The notes under the pieces: generated by a model
What the model was told of the DNA's origin: nothing
Databases searched by the model: none
What the model saw: only the letters and a program-made list of their open reading frames with translations
Source: Pseudomonas anuradhapurensis
GTDB lineage: Bacteria > Pseudomonadota > Gammaproteobacteria > Pseudomonadales > Pseudomonadaceae
Direction of reading: 5' to 3'
NCBI RefSeq assembly: GCF_014269225.2
Contig: NZ_CP077097.1
Coordinates: 1,432,001 to 1,496,000 of the forward strand
Length of the DNA: 64,000 bases
Part shown: positions 25,997 through 32,904 of the stretch, one piece after another
How the letters are laid out: each line of letters starts with the position of its first letter
How positions within the stretch are numbered: position 1 is the first letter of the stretch
Position numbers and translations under genes: made by a program

Positions 25997-27784
25997 TCAG
26001 AGTCCTTGTTCGGTCAGCCACAGGTTCAGTGCCGCCAGCTGCCACAGCTTGGAGCCGCGCAGCGGGGTCAACTGGCCGTGCGGGTTGTTCAGCAGGCGGT
26101 CGAGCATGGCCGGGTTGAACAACCCGCGGTCCTGGCTGGGGTCGGTCAGCAGTTCCCGCACCCAGCCAAGGGTGGCGCCATCCAGGTGCTTCAGGCCCGG
26201 TACCGGGAAGTAGCCCTTCTTGCGGTCGATCACCTCGTGCGGGATCACCCGTCGTGCAGCTTGCTTGAGTACCTGCTTGCCGCCGTCGGGCAGCTTGAAG
26301 CGTGCGGGAATGCGCGCCGACAGTTCCACCAGGCGGTAATCGAGGAACGGTGTGCGTGCCTCCAGGCCCCAGGCCATGGTCATGTTGTCCACCCGTTTGA
26401 CCGGGTCGTCGACCAGCATCACCGTGCTGTCCAGGCGCAGCGCCTTGTCGACCGCATCGGGGGCACCGGGGCGGGCGAAATGTTCGCGCACGAACTCGCC
26501 CGCGGCATCGGTTTCCAGCAGCCAGGGCGTTTGCACGGTGTCGCGGTATTCGGCGTGGCTACGGTCGAAAAAGGCTTCGCGGTAGGCGCTGAAGGGGTCC
26601 TCGGCGCCGTCCACCTGCGGGTACCAGTGGTAGCCGGCGAACAGTTCATCGGCGCCCTGGCCGCTTTGCACGCCCTTGCAGTGCTTCGCCACTTCCCGCG
26701 ACAGCAGGTAGAAGGCGATGCAGTCGTGGCTGACCATCGGTTCGCTCATGGCGCGGAACGCCGCCGGCAGTTGCTCGATGACCTCATGCTCGGCAATACG
26801 CAACTGGTGGTGACGGGTGCCGTAATGCCGGGCGATCAGGTCGGAGTACTGGAACTCGTCGCCGCGTTCGCCGCCGGCATCCTCGAAACCGATGGAGAAG
26901 GTCGACAGGTCGTCCACGCCCGCTTCGCGCAGCAGGCCGACCAGCAGGCTGGAGTCGACCCCGCCGGACAGCAGCACGCCCACGTCCACCGCGGCACGTT
27001 GGCGGATGGCCACGGCCTCGCGGGTGGCGTCGAGCACCCGGGTGGTCCAGCCTTCGAGGTCCAGCTCGCGCTCGTCGGGCGTGGCGCCGTAATGCAGCTG
27101 CCACCAGGTCTGGCGTTCCACTTCGCCATGGCGGTCGATGCGCATCCAGGTGCCGGGTTCGAGCTTCTGCACATTGGCCAGCAGGGTGCGTGGCGCTGGT
27201 ACCACCGCGTGGAAGTTCAGGTAGTGGTTGAGCGCTACCGGGTCGAGCATCGGGTCGATGTCACCGCCCTTGAGCAGCGCCGGCAGGGTCGAGGCGAACC
27301 GCAGGCGCTCGCCGTTGCGCGACAGGTACAAGGGCTTGACGCCCAGGCGGTCGCGGGCGAGGAACAAGCGCTGGTTGTCACGCTCCCAGATGGCCAGGGC
27401 GAACATGCCGTTGAGCTTGGGCAGCAAGGCGGCGCCCCAGGCGTGGTAGCCCTTGAGCAGCACCTCGGTGTCGCCGTCGGACCAGAAGGTGTAGCCCAGC
27501 GCCTGCAGCTCCTGGCGCAGTTCGGGGAAGTTGTAGATGGCGCCGTTGAACGCCAGTGACAGGCCCAGGGTGTTGTCGACCATCGGCTGCGCCGAGCCGT
27601 CGGACAAGTCCATGATTTTCAGGCGCCGGTGGCCCAGGGCGATCGGGCCCTGGCTATGGAAGCCCCAGGCATCCGGGCCGCGCGGCGCCAGGTGATGGGT
27701 GATGCGCTCTACCGCAGCCAGGTCGGCTGGGCGAGGGGCTTGGTCGATCGGGGTGAAACGCAACTCTCCTGCTAATCCGCACAT
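25997..27784 (-). CDS. asnO: N-acetylglutaminylglutamine amidotransferase (AsnB-like)
   Basis: 595 aa. Met is followed by Cys2, the glutaminase nucleophile (MCGLAGELRF), which fixes the start. The PP-loop LSGGVDSSLL near residue 270 marks the asparagine-synthetase domain. It amidates the dipeptide made by Ngg to yield N-acetylglutaminylglutamine amide, a compatible solute made under osmotic stress. It heads the asnO-ngg-M42 operon, yet its start codon lies only 36 bases from the prophage integrase stop. Its native promoter is therefore displaced or replaced by the prophage end. Confidence 0.94.
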   Translation of the reverse strand: MCGLAGELRFTPIDQAPRPADLAAVERITHHLAPRGPDAWGFHSQGPIALGHRRLKIMDLSDGSAQPMVDNTLGLSLAFNGAIYNFPELRQELQALGYTFWSDGDTEVLLKGYHAWGAALLPKLNGMFALAIWERDNQRLFLARDRLGVKPLYLSRNGERLRFASTLPALLKGGDIDPMLDPVALNHYLNFHAVVPAPRTLLANVQKLEPGTWMRIDRHGEVERQTWWQLHYGATPDERELDLEGWTTRVLDATREAVAIRQRAAVDVGVLLSGGVDSSLLVGLLREAGVDDLSTFSIGFEDAGGERGDEFQYSDLIARHYGTRHHQLRIAEHEVIEQLPAAFRAMSEPMVSHDCIAFYLLSREVAKHCKGVQSGQGADELFAGYHWYPQVDGAEDPFSAYREAFFDRSHAEYRDTVQTPWLLETDAAGEFVREHFARPGAPDAVDKALRLDSTVMLVDDPVKRVDNMTMAWGLEARTPFLDYRLVELSARIPARFKLPDGGKQVLKQAARRVIPHEVIDRKKGYFPVPGLKHLDGATLGWVRELLTDPSQDRGLFNPAMLDRLLNNPHGQLTPLRGSKLWQLAALNLWLTEQGL

Positions 27785-27820
27785 GTAACGTAAACCCTTT
27801 GAGTTTCGGCACTCTTGGCG
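27785..27820. other. Probable left prophage attachment region
   Basis: These 36 bases lie between the asnO start codon and the integrase stop. By position attL should fall here or within the first codons of asnO. No tRNA gene is present, and the core cannot be fixed without the right junction. Confidence 0.45.
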
Positions 27821-29011
27821 TTACTGGCTCTTAGCTCGTACCACTTTTGTACCACTTTCCAGCGCTTTCAGCTTATCAAGCTCGGCCCAGTCGTTAGGCG
27901 AGTTGATCCACTTGGCATACGTGGAAAGCAAAACCTGCACACTGTGCCCTAGTTGCGCGGCAATAAATGCCGGGTTCATGCCGGCCATCAGGCACATAGT
28001 CGCATAAGTGTGGCGCGTGTCGTACATCCTGCGGCGCCTGATTCCAAGCTTCCGCAGCGCTGCCAGCCAGTAGCGTTTTTGACTCGTCTCGGAGCGAATG
28101 AACATCTCCGAGCGGTCACCCAACCCACTGGGCGCGAACAAGTAATCTGAACGAGCCTCGGTGAGCGGTCTGGCTTTTTCGAGCGCATGCAGGGCGCGAT
28201 CGTTCAATAAAACTTTCCGGGTGCGCTTCGTTTTGGTGCGATCCTGGATTACTCCACGGATCTGAATGCGGCGCACGTTAGCAGTCTTTCCGCGGCTGTC
28301 GATCTCGCTCCAGCGCAGAGCCATCACCTCTCCAGGCCGCATACCGGTGTAGAAACAGAACTCGAAATAGGCCGCGTAAATTGCCGTCATGCCGCTCGTC
28401 GTCTCGTACAGATGAGCAATGATCGAATCCGCTTCATCCTTGGTGAAGGGGTCGACCTCGCGCTTCGGAACCTTCGCGCCAGGGATAGACAGGGCGGGGT
28501 TTCGGACGATTAGCTCATCAATGACCGCCTGCTGGAAGATTGATACCAACAGCCCGACCACTCCTTTTCGACGGATCGGGGAAGTCCATTTGATGTCGTT
28601 CATGATCTTGCGCAGCCGCACCGACGTGATGGTATCGATAGGTAGCTCGGCCAGGTACGGTATCCAATACACCTGTAACGCGGATCTGTAGTTTTTGCGG
28701 GTACCCTCAACGATCTGCAGGCTGTTGAGCCAGTCCTGAGCATAATCGAAGAAGACCGGCATGGTTTGTTCCTGAATCACCACGCTGCGGGTATTCGGGA
28801 ACAGCTCGGCGTATTTCTCTGCTGTCAGAGCGCCGAGCTTGTCCAGGCCCTTTACTTGAGCACGTAAACTCGCTGCTGCTGCGATTCCTTTCGCGGTCTG
28901 AGGGAAGGGGAGCGTCTCGCAGCACCGCTTCTTGTTCCAGGTGAAGCGAATTCGGATTGAGCGCCCAACAAGCTCGACTCCGGCCGGCAGGTCCACAGGC
29001 TTTCGATCCAT
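27821..29011 (-). CDS. int: Phage tyrosine recombinase integrase
   Basis: 396 aa. The catalytic set is readable: Arg225 (TGMRPGE), Lys264 or Lys266 region, Arg333-His334 (YDTRHTYAT), His356 (LGHS) and nucleophile Tyr365 (STYAKW). An N-terminal SAM-like core-binding domain spans about 80-175. It reads toward the host junction, as in lambda, and would catalyse integration and, with Xis, excision. Its 5' end overlaps the excisionase frame by 160 bases. Confidence 0.95.
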   Translation of the reverse strand: MDRKPVDLPAGVELVGRSIRIRFTWNKKRCCETLPFPQTAKGIAAAASLRAQVKGLDKLGALTAEKYAELFPNTRSVVIQEQTMPVFFDYAQDWLNSLQIVEGTRKNYRSALQVYWIPYLAELPIDTITSVRLRKIMNDIKWTSPIRRKGVVGLLVSIFQQAVIDELIVRNPALSIPGAKVPKREVDPFTKDEADSIIAHLYETTSGMTAIYAAYFEFCFYTGMRPGEVMALRWSEIDSRGKTANVRRIQIRGVIQDRTKTKRTRKVLLNDRALHALEKARPLTEARSDYLFAPSGLGDRSEMFIRSETSQKRYWLAALRKLGIRRRRMYDTRHTYATMCLMAGMNPAFIAAQLGHSVQVLLSTYAKWINSPNDWAELDKLKALESGTKVVRAKSQ

Positions 29012-29196
29012 TCGTCATATCTCCTTTTGCTGTATATGATTCTGCCGTTGATCTTCATCCACACCCAGCTGGGGATGATTCCTTTCTCACGCTTGCGCTG
29101 AAGCGCCTTCGCTGTACATCCCACCAGCTCGCCCATTCGTTTTTCGGTAACCTTGTCATGCACTAGGTCTTCAGCCAAATTCTCTGCTGCCGCCAT
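28852..29196 (-). CDS. xis: Putative excisionase (DUF1233-like)
   Basis: 114 aa from ATG 29196, set by a strong AGGAGG site. LVHDKVTEKRMGELVGCTAKALQRKR and WVWMKINGRIIYSKRRYDEWIESLW match the putative excisionase family of Rac-like prophages: a small winged-helix DNA-bending protein. The C-terminal third overlaps the int start out of frame, as xis and int overlap in lambda. That tail (PSLRPRK) is basic, supporting its reality. Confidence 0.8.
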   Translation of the reverse strand: MAAAENLAEDLVHDKVTEKRMGELVGCTAKALQRKREKGIIPSWVWMKINGRIIYSKRRYDEWIESLWTCRPESSLLGAQSEFASPGTRSGAARRSPSLRPRKESQQQRVYVLK

Positions 29197-29221
29197 TGCC
29201 TTTCCTCCTGACGCGCCAGGT

Positions 29222-29305
29222 TTAGGTTGTCGAGTTGATCTGCCCAAAGGTTTCTCCTTGGTTCTGAAGGGCATCCCGCAATAGGAGTAGGGCGGTCTGA
29301 CTCAT
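29222..29305 (-). CDS. Possible 27-aa leader or small protein
   Basis: ATG 29305 overlaps the stop of the Arc-like gene (ATGA). The frame encodes 27 aa ([13 protein letters not shown]...) ending at 29222, just before the xis ribosome site. Stop-start overlap argues for translation by coupling. Length and lack of known homology keep this tentative. Confidence 0.35.
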   Translation of the reverse strand: MSQTALLLLRDALQNQGETFGQINSTT

Positions 29306-29520
29306 GGCTGCTGCTCCTTTGCTTTATTGGCCATGACCAACGCACTGAGCAGCACCTGCTGGCGCTGCTGCATGTTCAGGTATTCCCGGATCGCTTTCAC
29401 GATCAGCGAGTTCATTGAGCGGTCATCTGCGTCCGCAGCGCTGGCTACTTGGTCACGCATGCCGTCAGGCAGGCGAACAACGAATTTGTCAGCGGAGCGG
29501 GAGCCGTATTCAAAGGCCAT
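29302..29520 (-). CDS. Arc-family ribbon-helix-helix DNA-binding protein
   Basis: 72 aa from ATG 29520. [17 protein letters not shown] forms the N-terminal strand and first helix of an Arc/MetJ fold, and [19 protein letters not shown] the second helix. Proteins of this type bind operators as dimers of dimers (P22 Arc, Mnt). It overlaps the csrA stop by 11 bases and is followed immediately by a 27-codon frame, so the genes are coupled within the pL operon. Its target is unknown, and may be one of the phage promoters. Confidence 0.85.
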   Translation of the reverse strand: MAFEYGSRSADKFVVRLPDGMRDQVASAADADDRSMNSLIVKAIREYLNMQQRQQVLLSALVMANKAKEQQP

Positions 29521-29701
29521 GGCTGACCTCCTGTGCCTTTTGCGCTTGGATGCGCTCGTAGATTTCTTGGCGGTGCACGGCCACACCTTCAGGCGCTTCG
29601 ATACCCAGGCGAACCTGCATTCCGTTTACATCCAGCACCGTCACGCTGATGTCATCGTTGATGCGGATGGTTTCGCCTACCCGGCGAGTGAGGATCAACA
29701 T
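29510..29701 (-). CDS. csrA: Prophage-encoded CsrA/RsmA RNA-binding regulator
   Basis: 63 aa from ATG 29701 with AAGGA nine bases upstream. It keeps all canonical RNA-contact residues: Leu4, Arg6 and Arg7 in [10 protein letters not shown] and Val42-His43-Arg44 in VAVHRQEIY. It should therefore bind GGA-loop RNAs like RsmA or RsmE, unlike the divergent host RsmI at 22342. It lies in the leftward pL operon, so it would be expressed at induction or at low level in lysogeny and could alter host secondary metabolism, biofilm or motility control. Confidence 0.9.
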   Translation of the reverse strand: MLILTRRVGETIRINDDISVTVLDVNGMQVRLGIEAPEGVAVHRQEIYERIQAQKAQEVSHGL

Positions 29702-29791
29702 GGTCAATGTCCTTTTTGAAGCAAGCCGATGGCCTGCCGCAGTTGTTGGCTTTCGCAAAAATCAGGGTTGGGTCAGGTCAGGCGCGCAGCG

Positions 29792-30202
29792 TCACGCCAC
29801 CGCCAAGGCGCACTCGGCGCGCCGGGTTGCTACACGGGTTTCGATCTGTCGCTCTCCGCCACTACCGCCACGGCGGATTCGCATTGCCTGGTCGTCGCCG
29901 ATCATTCCGTGGATAGCCATTATTAACGCCATGGCGGTAGCGGCAGGGCTGATGATCTGACGCTTAAACGCTTCGAGCACCAGGCCGCGAATTGTCTTGG
30001 CGCCGAGCTTTAGACGAGCCGCCTCCAGGCGTTTCTCGACAGTTTTCGGAGCAATCCCCATTACTTGGGCGACCTGCTTCACAGTCAGGTCAGCAGCAGC
30101 AAGCAGCGTGGCTTCCAATTCGCGTGGAGCCAGGCCCATGCCGAGGTGTCCGGTCCAGCCGCTGGTGGTGATGGTGTTGATGGTGTTGATGGTGGTTGTC
30201 AT
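29792..30202 (-). CDS. Stand-alone LuxR-type HTH protein
   Basis: 136 aa from ATG 30202 with GGAG six bases before. Residues about 25-85 are a GerE/LuxR helix-turn-helix (LAPRELEATLLAAADLTVKQVAQVMGIAPKTVEKRL..KLGA). No receiver or ligand domain is present. The N-terminus is a TTTINTINTITT low-complexity stretch encoded by a short direct repeat, and the tail is Arg-rich. It is the first gene after pL, the place of lambda N. It could be an early regulator, but N-like antitermination cannot be inferred from an HTH. Confidence 0.75.
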   Translation of the reverse strand: MTTTINTINTITTSGWTGHLGMGLAPRELEATLLAAADLTVKQVAQVMGIAPKTVEKRLEAARLKLGAKTIRGLVLEAFKRQIISPAATAMALIMAIHGMIGDDQAMRIRRGGSGGERQIETRVATRRAECALAVA

Positions 30203-30234
30203 TGGAAGCTCCATGCTCGGTTGCGATGGAGGCG

Positions 30235-30275
30235 AGATTACAAATCAAATTTGTACTTTGCAAATGATAATTGTA
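30235..30275 (-). promoter_or_regulatory. pL promoter with two CI/Cro-type operators
   Basis: Leftward promoter TTGCAA (30263-30258), 17-base spacer, TAATCT (30240-30235). A perfect 17-bp dyad TACAAATCAAATTTGTA spans 30239-30255, and a second dyad TGCAAATGATAATTGTA spans 30259-30275. They overlap the -10/spacer and -35 respectively, so a bound repressor would block RNA polymerase. Half-sites recur at 31096-31138. Confidence 0.75.
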
Positions 30276-30282
30276 GTTCGGG

Positions 30283-30309
30283 GCAAAAAAAACCAGGCGT
30301 GGCCTGGTT
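30283..30309 (-). terminator. Intrinsic terminator of the repressor gene
   Basis: AACCAGGC/GCCTGGTT stem with a 3-base loop. In the leftward direction it is followed by eight T residues. It sits between the cI stop and pL. Confidence 0.9.
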
Positions 30310-30320
30310 TGTCGGTTCTC

Positions 30321-31085
30321 TCACCACAGCACAGAGGACCAGAAGACCCTTCCGATTATGGTGATTTCTTTCTCTTCCATGTCGTCGAGGGTGTATTCCT
30401 CGTCTGGGTACTCTTCTCGATTGAAGCTGCGCAAGCGTATGCCCCCGTCCGGTAGGCGATGCAGCATCTTGATTCGAAGATGTCCATTGTGATTGACGGC
30501 ATAAATTTTGCCGTCACGCACAACAGTGGAACCGGTGTCGACGCCTACCGTGCTCCCATCAGGAAGCGCTGGTGCCATGCTGTCACCGTGAACCGTTACA
30601 CATACAGCTTGATCAAATTGCACCCCTTGATTGCGCAGGGTTAGCTTGCCAAACCGGATTTTCCTTCTAGACGACAGCTCTACAACAGTTCTGCCGGAGC
30701 CAGCTGAAAGCTCCACTTCACGCAAAAATGGTACTTCCACCTCATCATCCTCAAGAGGGGTATCGTCATTCCAAGGCGACAGTTTTTCAGCCATGCTCGC
30801 TTCATGCTTTGGGCGAGGCTTTTCAAGCATCTCCCGAATCAGGTTAAGGGTGTTGCCGCCATTCCCTGGCCCGCCTCGAGCCTCAAGGGTGGCCCCAATG
30901 AGGAGCTCAGGTGCAACGCCAATTGCCTGGGCGATATCCCCTAGCATGCTTGCTCTCGGTACCGAGCGGCCCGACTCCCATGCCTGGACGGATTGCGGGG
31001 TGATGCCAAGTCGGCGCGCCAGCTCAGACTGGTTGATGCCGGCAGCTTTTCTCCCCGTCGAGATGAGTTCAGCGACTGTTTTCAT
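30321..31085 (-). CDS. CI-like repressor, S24/LexA autoproteolytic type
   Basis: 254 aa from ATG 31085. HTH_3 DNA-binding domain at residues 4-60 (GINQSELARRLGITPQSVQAWESGR), then a linker and a peptidase domain. The latter has the cleavage pair Ala128-Gly129 (LSAGSG), Ser169 in HGDSMAP and Lys206 in HLRIKML. RecA-stimulated self-cleavage would induce the prophage on DNA damage. The gene lies between pL and pR with its own terminator. It lacks a ribosome site; a TATTCT box 7 bases before the ATG suggests a nearly leaderless mRNA, as for lambda cI from pRM. Confidence 0.93.
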   Translation of the reverse strand: MKTVAELISTGRKAAGINQSELARRLGITPQSVQAWESGRSVPRASMLGDIAQAIGVAPELLIGATLEARGGPGNGGNTLNLIREMLEKPRPKHEASMAEKLSPWNDDTPLEDDEVEVPFLREVELSAGSGRTVVELSSRRKIRFGKLTLRNQGVQFDQAVCVTVHGDSMAPALPDGSTVGVDTGSTVVRDGKIYAVNHNGHLRIKMLHRLPDGGIRLRSFNREEYPDEEYTLDDMEEKEITIIGRVFWSSVLW

Positions 31086-31095
31086 GGGGCAAGAA

Positions 31096-31162
31096 TACAA
31101 CCTTATGTTGTAGGGGTTCACTGCAAATATCGTTTGTAATTTTAAAATTACGACTGTAGTCT
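31096..31162 (+). promoter_or_regulatory. pR promoter/operator region (OR)
   Basis: Perfect-arm dyad TACAAC-CTTAT-GTTGTA (31096-31112) and imperfect dyad TGCAAATATCGTTTGTA (31122-31138), both 17 bp. The rightward promoter TTGTAA (31134-31139), 17-base spacer, TAGTCT (31157-31162) overlaps the second dyad at its -35. A 16-bp palindrome GTAATTTTAAAATTAC (31136-31151) fills the spacer and may be a third site. Confidence 0.72.
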
Positions 31163-31195
31163 CTCGGGCAACGTCATAAGTCCGTGAGAGACACC

Positions 31196-31486
31196 ATGAG
31201 CATTCAGGTCATGGCTTCGGTAATCAAAGCAGTCGGCAGTCAAACTGCTCTCGCAAAGATTCTGAAGTGCACCCCGCAAAACGTTCAGCGCATGTGCGCC
31301 ACCGGCCGCGTGCCTCCAAAGCATGTTTTGCGTATTGAATCGGCATCGGGGGTATCTCGCGGTCTTATTCGTCCTGATTTGTACCCGGAAGCTGCCCTCA
31401 CCTTGGACGGAAGCTTACCCGCAGGAGAGGTAAGTGGTCAGCCGTACAAACCCTCTGTGAATCTATCCAGTGCTGGAGGTGTGTAG
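31196..31486 (+). CDS. YdaS/Cro-like HTH protein
   Basis: 96 aa from ATG 31196 (GAGAG before it). The sequence VIKAVGSQTALAKILKCTPQNVQRMCATGRVPPKHVLRIE is the YdaS antitoxin-like Cro/CI HTH type found first in the rightward operon of many lambdoid prophages. It then shows IRPDLYPEAAL, also typical. It probably acts as a Cro-like repressor of cI transcription. Its stop overlaps the start of the next gene, itself a Cro homologue. Confidence 0.82.
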   Translation: MSIQVMASVIKAVGSQTALAKILKCTPQNVQRMCATGRVPPKHVLRIESASGVSRGLIRPDLYPEAALTLDGSLPAGEVSGQPYKPSVNLSSAGGV

Positions 31487-31713
31487 TGAAGAAGCGCGCC
31501 GATCCACTCAGGGCCTTTTTTGACGGAAAGGATATCGCTTTGGCGGATTTCGTCAGAGCCCAAGGGCGCAGTAATGCGGCGAAAGCTCTAGGTTGCACGC
31601 CGCCTGCTATTTCAAAAGCGATTGGGGCATCAAGAGAAATCTACGTTGTGGTTCAGGAGGGCGGTACCGCTCAAGCATTTGAAATCAGCCGCTTTCCGGG
31701 CCGGGGCACCTAG
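31486..31713 (+). CDS. Lambda Cro-type protein
   Basis: 75 aa from GTG 31486, with GGAGG seven bases upstream. ALADFVRAQGRSNAAKALGCTPPAISKAIGASREIYVVVQ lines up with lambda Cro ([38 protein letters not shown]), and the C-terminal strand ends in PFPG-like RFPGRG. Cro would bind the 17-bp operators and favour lytic growth. GTG 31486 overlaps the YdaS-like stop (TAGTG), implying coupling. Confidence 0.8.
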   Translation: MKKRADPLRAFFDGKDIALADFVRAQGRSNAAKALGCTPPAISKAIGASREIYVVVQEGGTAQAFEISRFPGRGT

Positions 31714-31905
31714 AACTATCGCATTTTTTGCAATGACCCCGTTCATCATCTACGGCGAAACCAGAGGTATTCTTTCGCCGCTGGTAGCAACTAGGAATCA
31801 ACACATGCATCCAGCAGCTGCGTCACCTAAAGGATTTACCAATCCGCCCTAAGCGGGAGCGGACCCGCCAATTTCTGCATCTGGCTTAGCCCAGAAAGCA
31901 GAAAA

Positions 31906-31930
31906 CCCGGCTTCGCAGGCCGGGCTTCTT
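31906..31930 (+). terminator. Early intrinsic terminator (tR1-like)
   Basis: CCCGGC-TTCGCAG-GCCGGG followed by CTTCTT, 193 bases after the Cro-like gene. It would limit pR transcription into replication genes. No other gene is seen in 31714-31985. Confidence 0.65.
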
Positions 31931-31985
31931 AACCAGCTCCTTGCAGGGAGCCTTTTGTGAATCTTCGTCTGTGGAGGACGATATC

Positions 31986-32303
31986 GTGCACCCAAAAAAT
32001 ACCACCACGCCATCACCGGCGCAACTGCCGAACCTCAAGAAGATGGAGTTCGGCGACCCTGATCTCCAGGGGGGGCGCTTGTTTGTTATCCAGGAAGGCG
32101 TCGACCTAGTCGAGGGTTTGCGCTTCGCAGCGGACCTCGGTGACGGGGTTCACCAACTTGCTAATCGACTGGCTGCCTCCATCAACGATGGTGAGCTGGC
32201 ATACCTCAGTGAGGTACGCGCGCTGGCGTTCCTTGGGGAGGTCGCAAGTACGCTGACCCGTGCCAGTCAGTACGCGCTGCAAAAAATGGGAGAGCAGCCA
32301 TGA
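31986..32303 (+). CDS. Early phage hypothetical, possible DUF3077-like
   Basis: 105 aa from GTG 31986, chosen because GGAGG sits 8 bases upstream. The body FVIQEGVDLVEGLRFAADLGDGVHQLA..ASINDGELAYLSEVRALAFLGEVASTL is helical. It recalls small Pseudomonas proteins annotated DUF3077/DUF6124, but I am not sure. There is no membrane segment or Cys. It starts a run of genes with overlapping stops and starts that reaches Q. Function unknown. Confidence 0.6.
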   Translation: MHPKNTTTPSPAQLPNLKKMEFGDPDLQGGRLFVIQEGVDLVEGLRFAADLGDGVHQLANRLAASINDGELAYLSEVRALAFLGEVASTLTRASQYALQKMGEQP

Positions 32304-32614
32304 GCACTTTACCCATGACGCGCGCCCATGAGTTCAACACTCAGGGCTTGCACTCAGTATTCGAGGCCGTTGGCGGCATCCCAATTTACGAGTCGCTCGA
32401 CGCTGCCACTGATCGCCTTGAGGCAGTCGTGGCCGGCCTTCGGGAGCTGATGCAAGAGCCAGCCGTCACGCAACACGCCACGCTCGTCTTCTATGCAGCG
32501 GAATCAGCGCTGGCGCTTGTGTATGCAGCTCACGCCGGAGTCGATCCTCAGCAGGATGGCGCGCCACAAAATGCAGAATCTCCAGTTCGTGGCGCGAGAG
32601 GTGCAGCATGCTGA
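32300..32614 (+). CDS. Early phage hypothetical (104 aa)
   Basis: ATG 32300 overlaps the previous stop (ATGA). A helical middle (LDAATDRLEAVVAGLRELMQEP) and a hydrophobic helix (TLVFYAAESALALVYAAHAG) are visible. It shares the general layout of the preceding gene (a helical stretch followed by an Ala-rich helix), suggesting distant duplication. The last seven bases overlap the next gene. No function recognised. Confidence 0.6.
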   Translation: MSTLPMTRAHEFNTQGLHSVFEAVGGIPIYESLDAATDRLEAVVAGLRELMQEPAVTQHATLVFYAAESALALVYAAHAGVDPQQDGAPQNAESPVRGARGAAC

Positions 32615-32904
32615 CCGTACGAACTGAACTGATGCCAGCGCTGGCTGCTGGGGTGATCGTCCAGGATGTAACCCTTTCCGCAGAAGAGATCGCCAAGTTC
32701 AACGAGGCCCGGGAGGCGTTCCGAGCAATCAAAGCCTTGTATTGGGCGCATGTCGTGCCTTCGCTCGGCGGATTCGGCAATCCTGTAACCGGGGAGCTTG
32801 AACGCCTGTTTGAGCGGGTCGTTTTCGACACGCGCAATTTCCTTTACCCGCACCGCGACGCGGCTGCCTTCCACGAAGCAAAGGATGTGGGAGGTGGGGT
32901 ATGA
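32608..32904 (+). CDS. Early phage hypothetical (98 aa)
   Basis: ATG 32608 with GAGAGG seven bases upstream. Acidic helical protein (LSAEEIAKFNEAREAFRAIKALYWAHV) with no known motif. It overlaps neighbours on both sides by a few bases, consistent with a real, coupled gene in the pR operon. Confidence 0.6.
   Translation: MLTVRTELMPALAAGVIVQDVTLSAEEIAKFNEAREAFRAIKALYWAHVVPSLGGFGNPVTGELERLFERVVFDTRNFLYPHRDAAAFHEAKDVGGGV

Noticed and set aside
24266..27559. A very long plus-strand open frame (1097 codons) opposite ngg and asnO
   Set aside because: It is the antisense of two well-conserved genes with GC-rich third positions. Its translation has no domain pattern.
27785..27830. tRNA gene as attachment site
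   Set aside because: No cloverleaf, anticodon stem or CCA-like end is present near the integrase stop.
29792..30202. Calling the first pL gene an N-type antiterminator
   Set aside because: It has a LuxR-type HTH and no Arg-rich N-terminal box B-binding motif. I saw no clear nut site.
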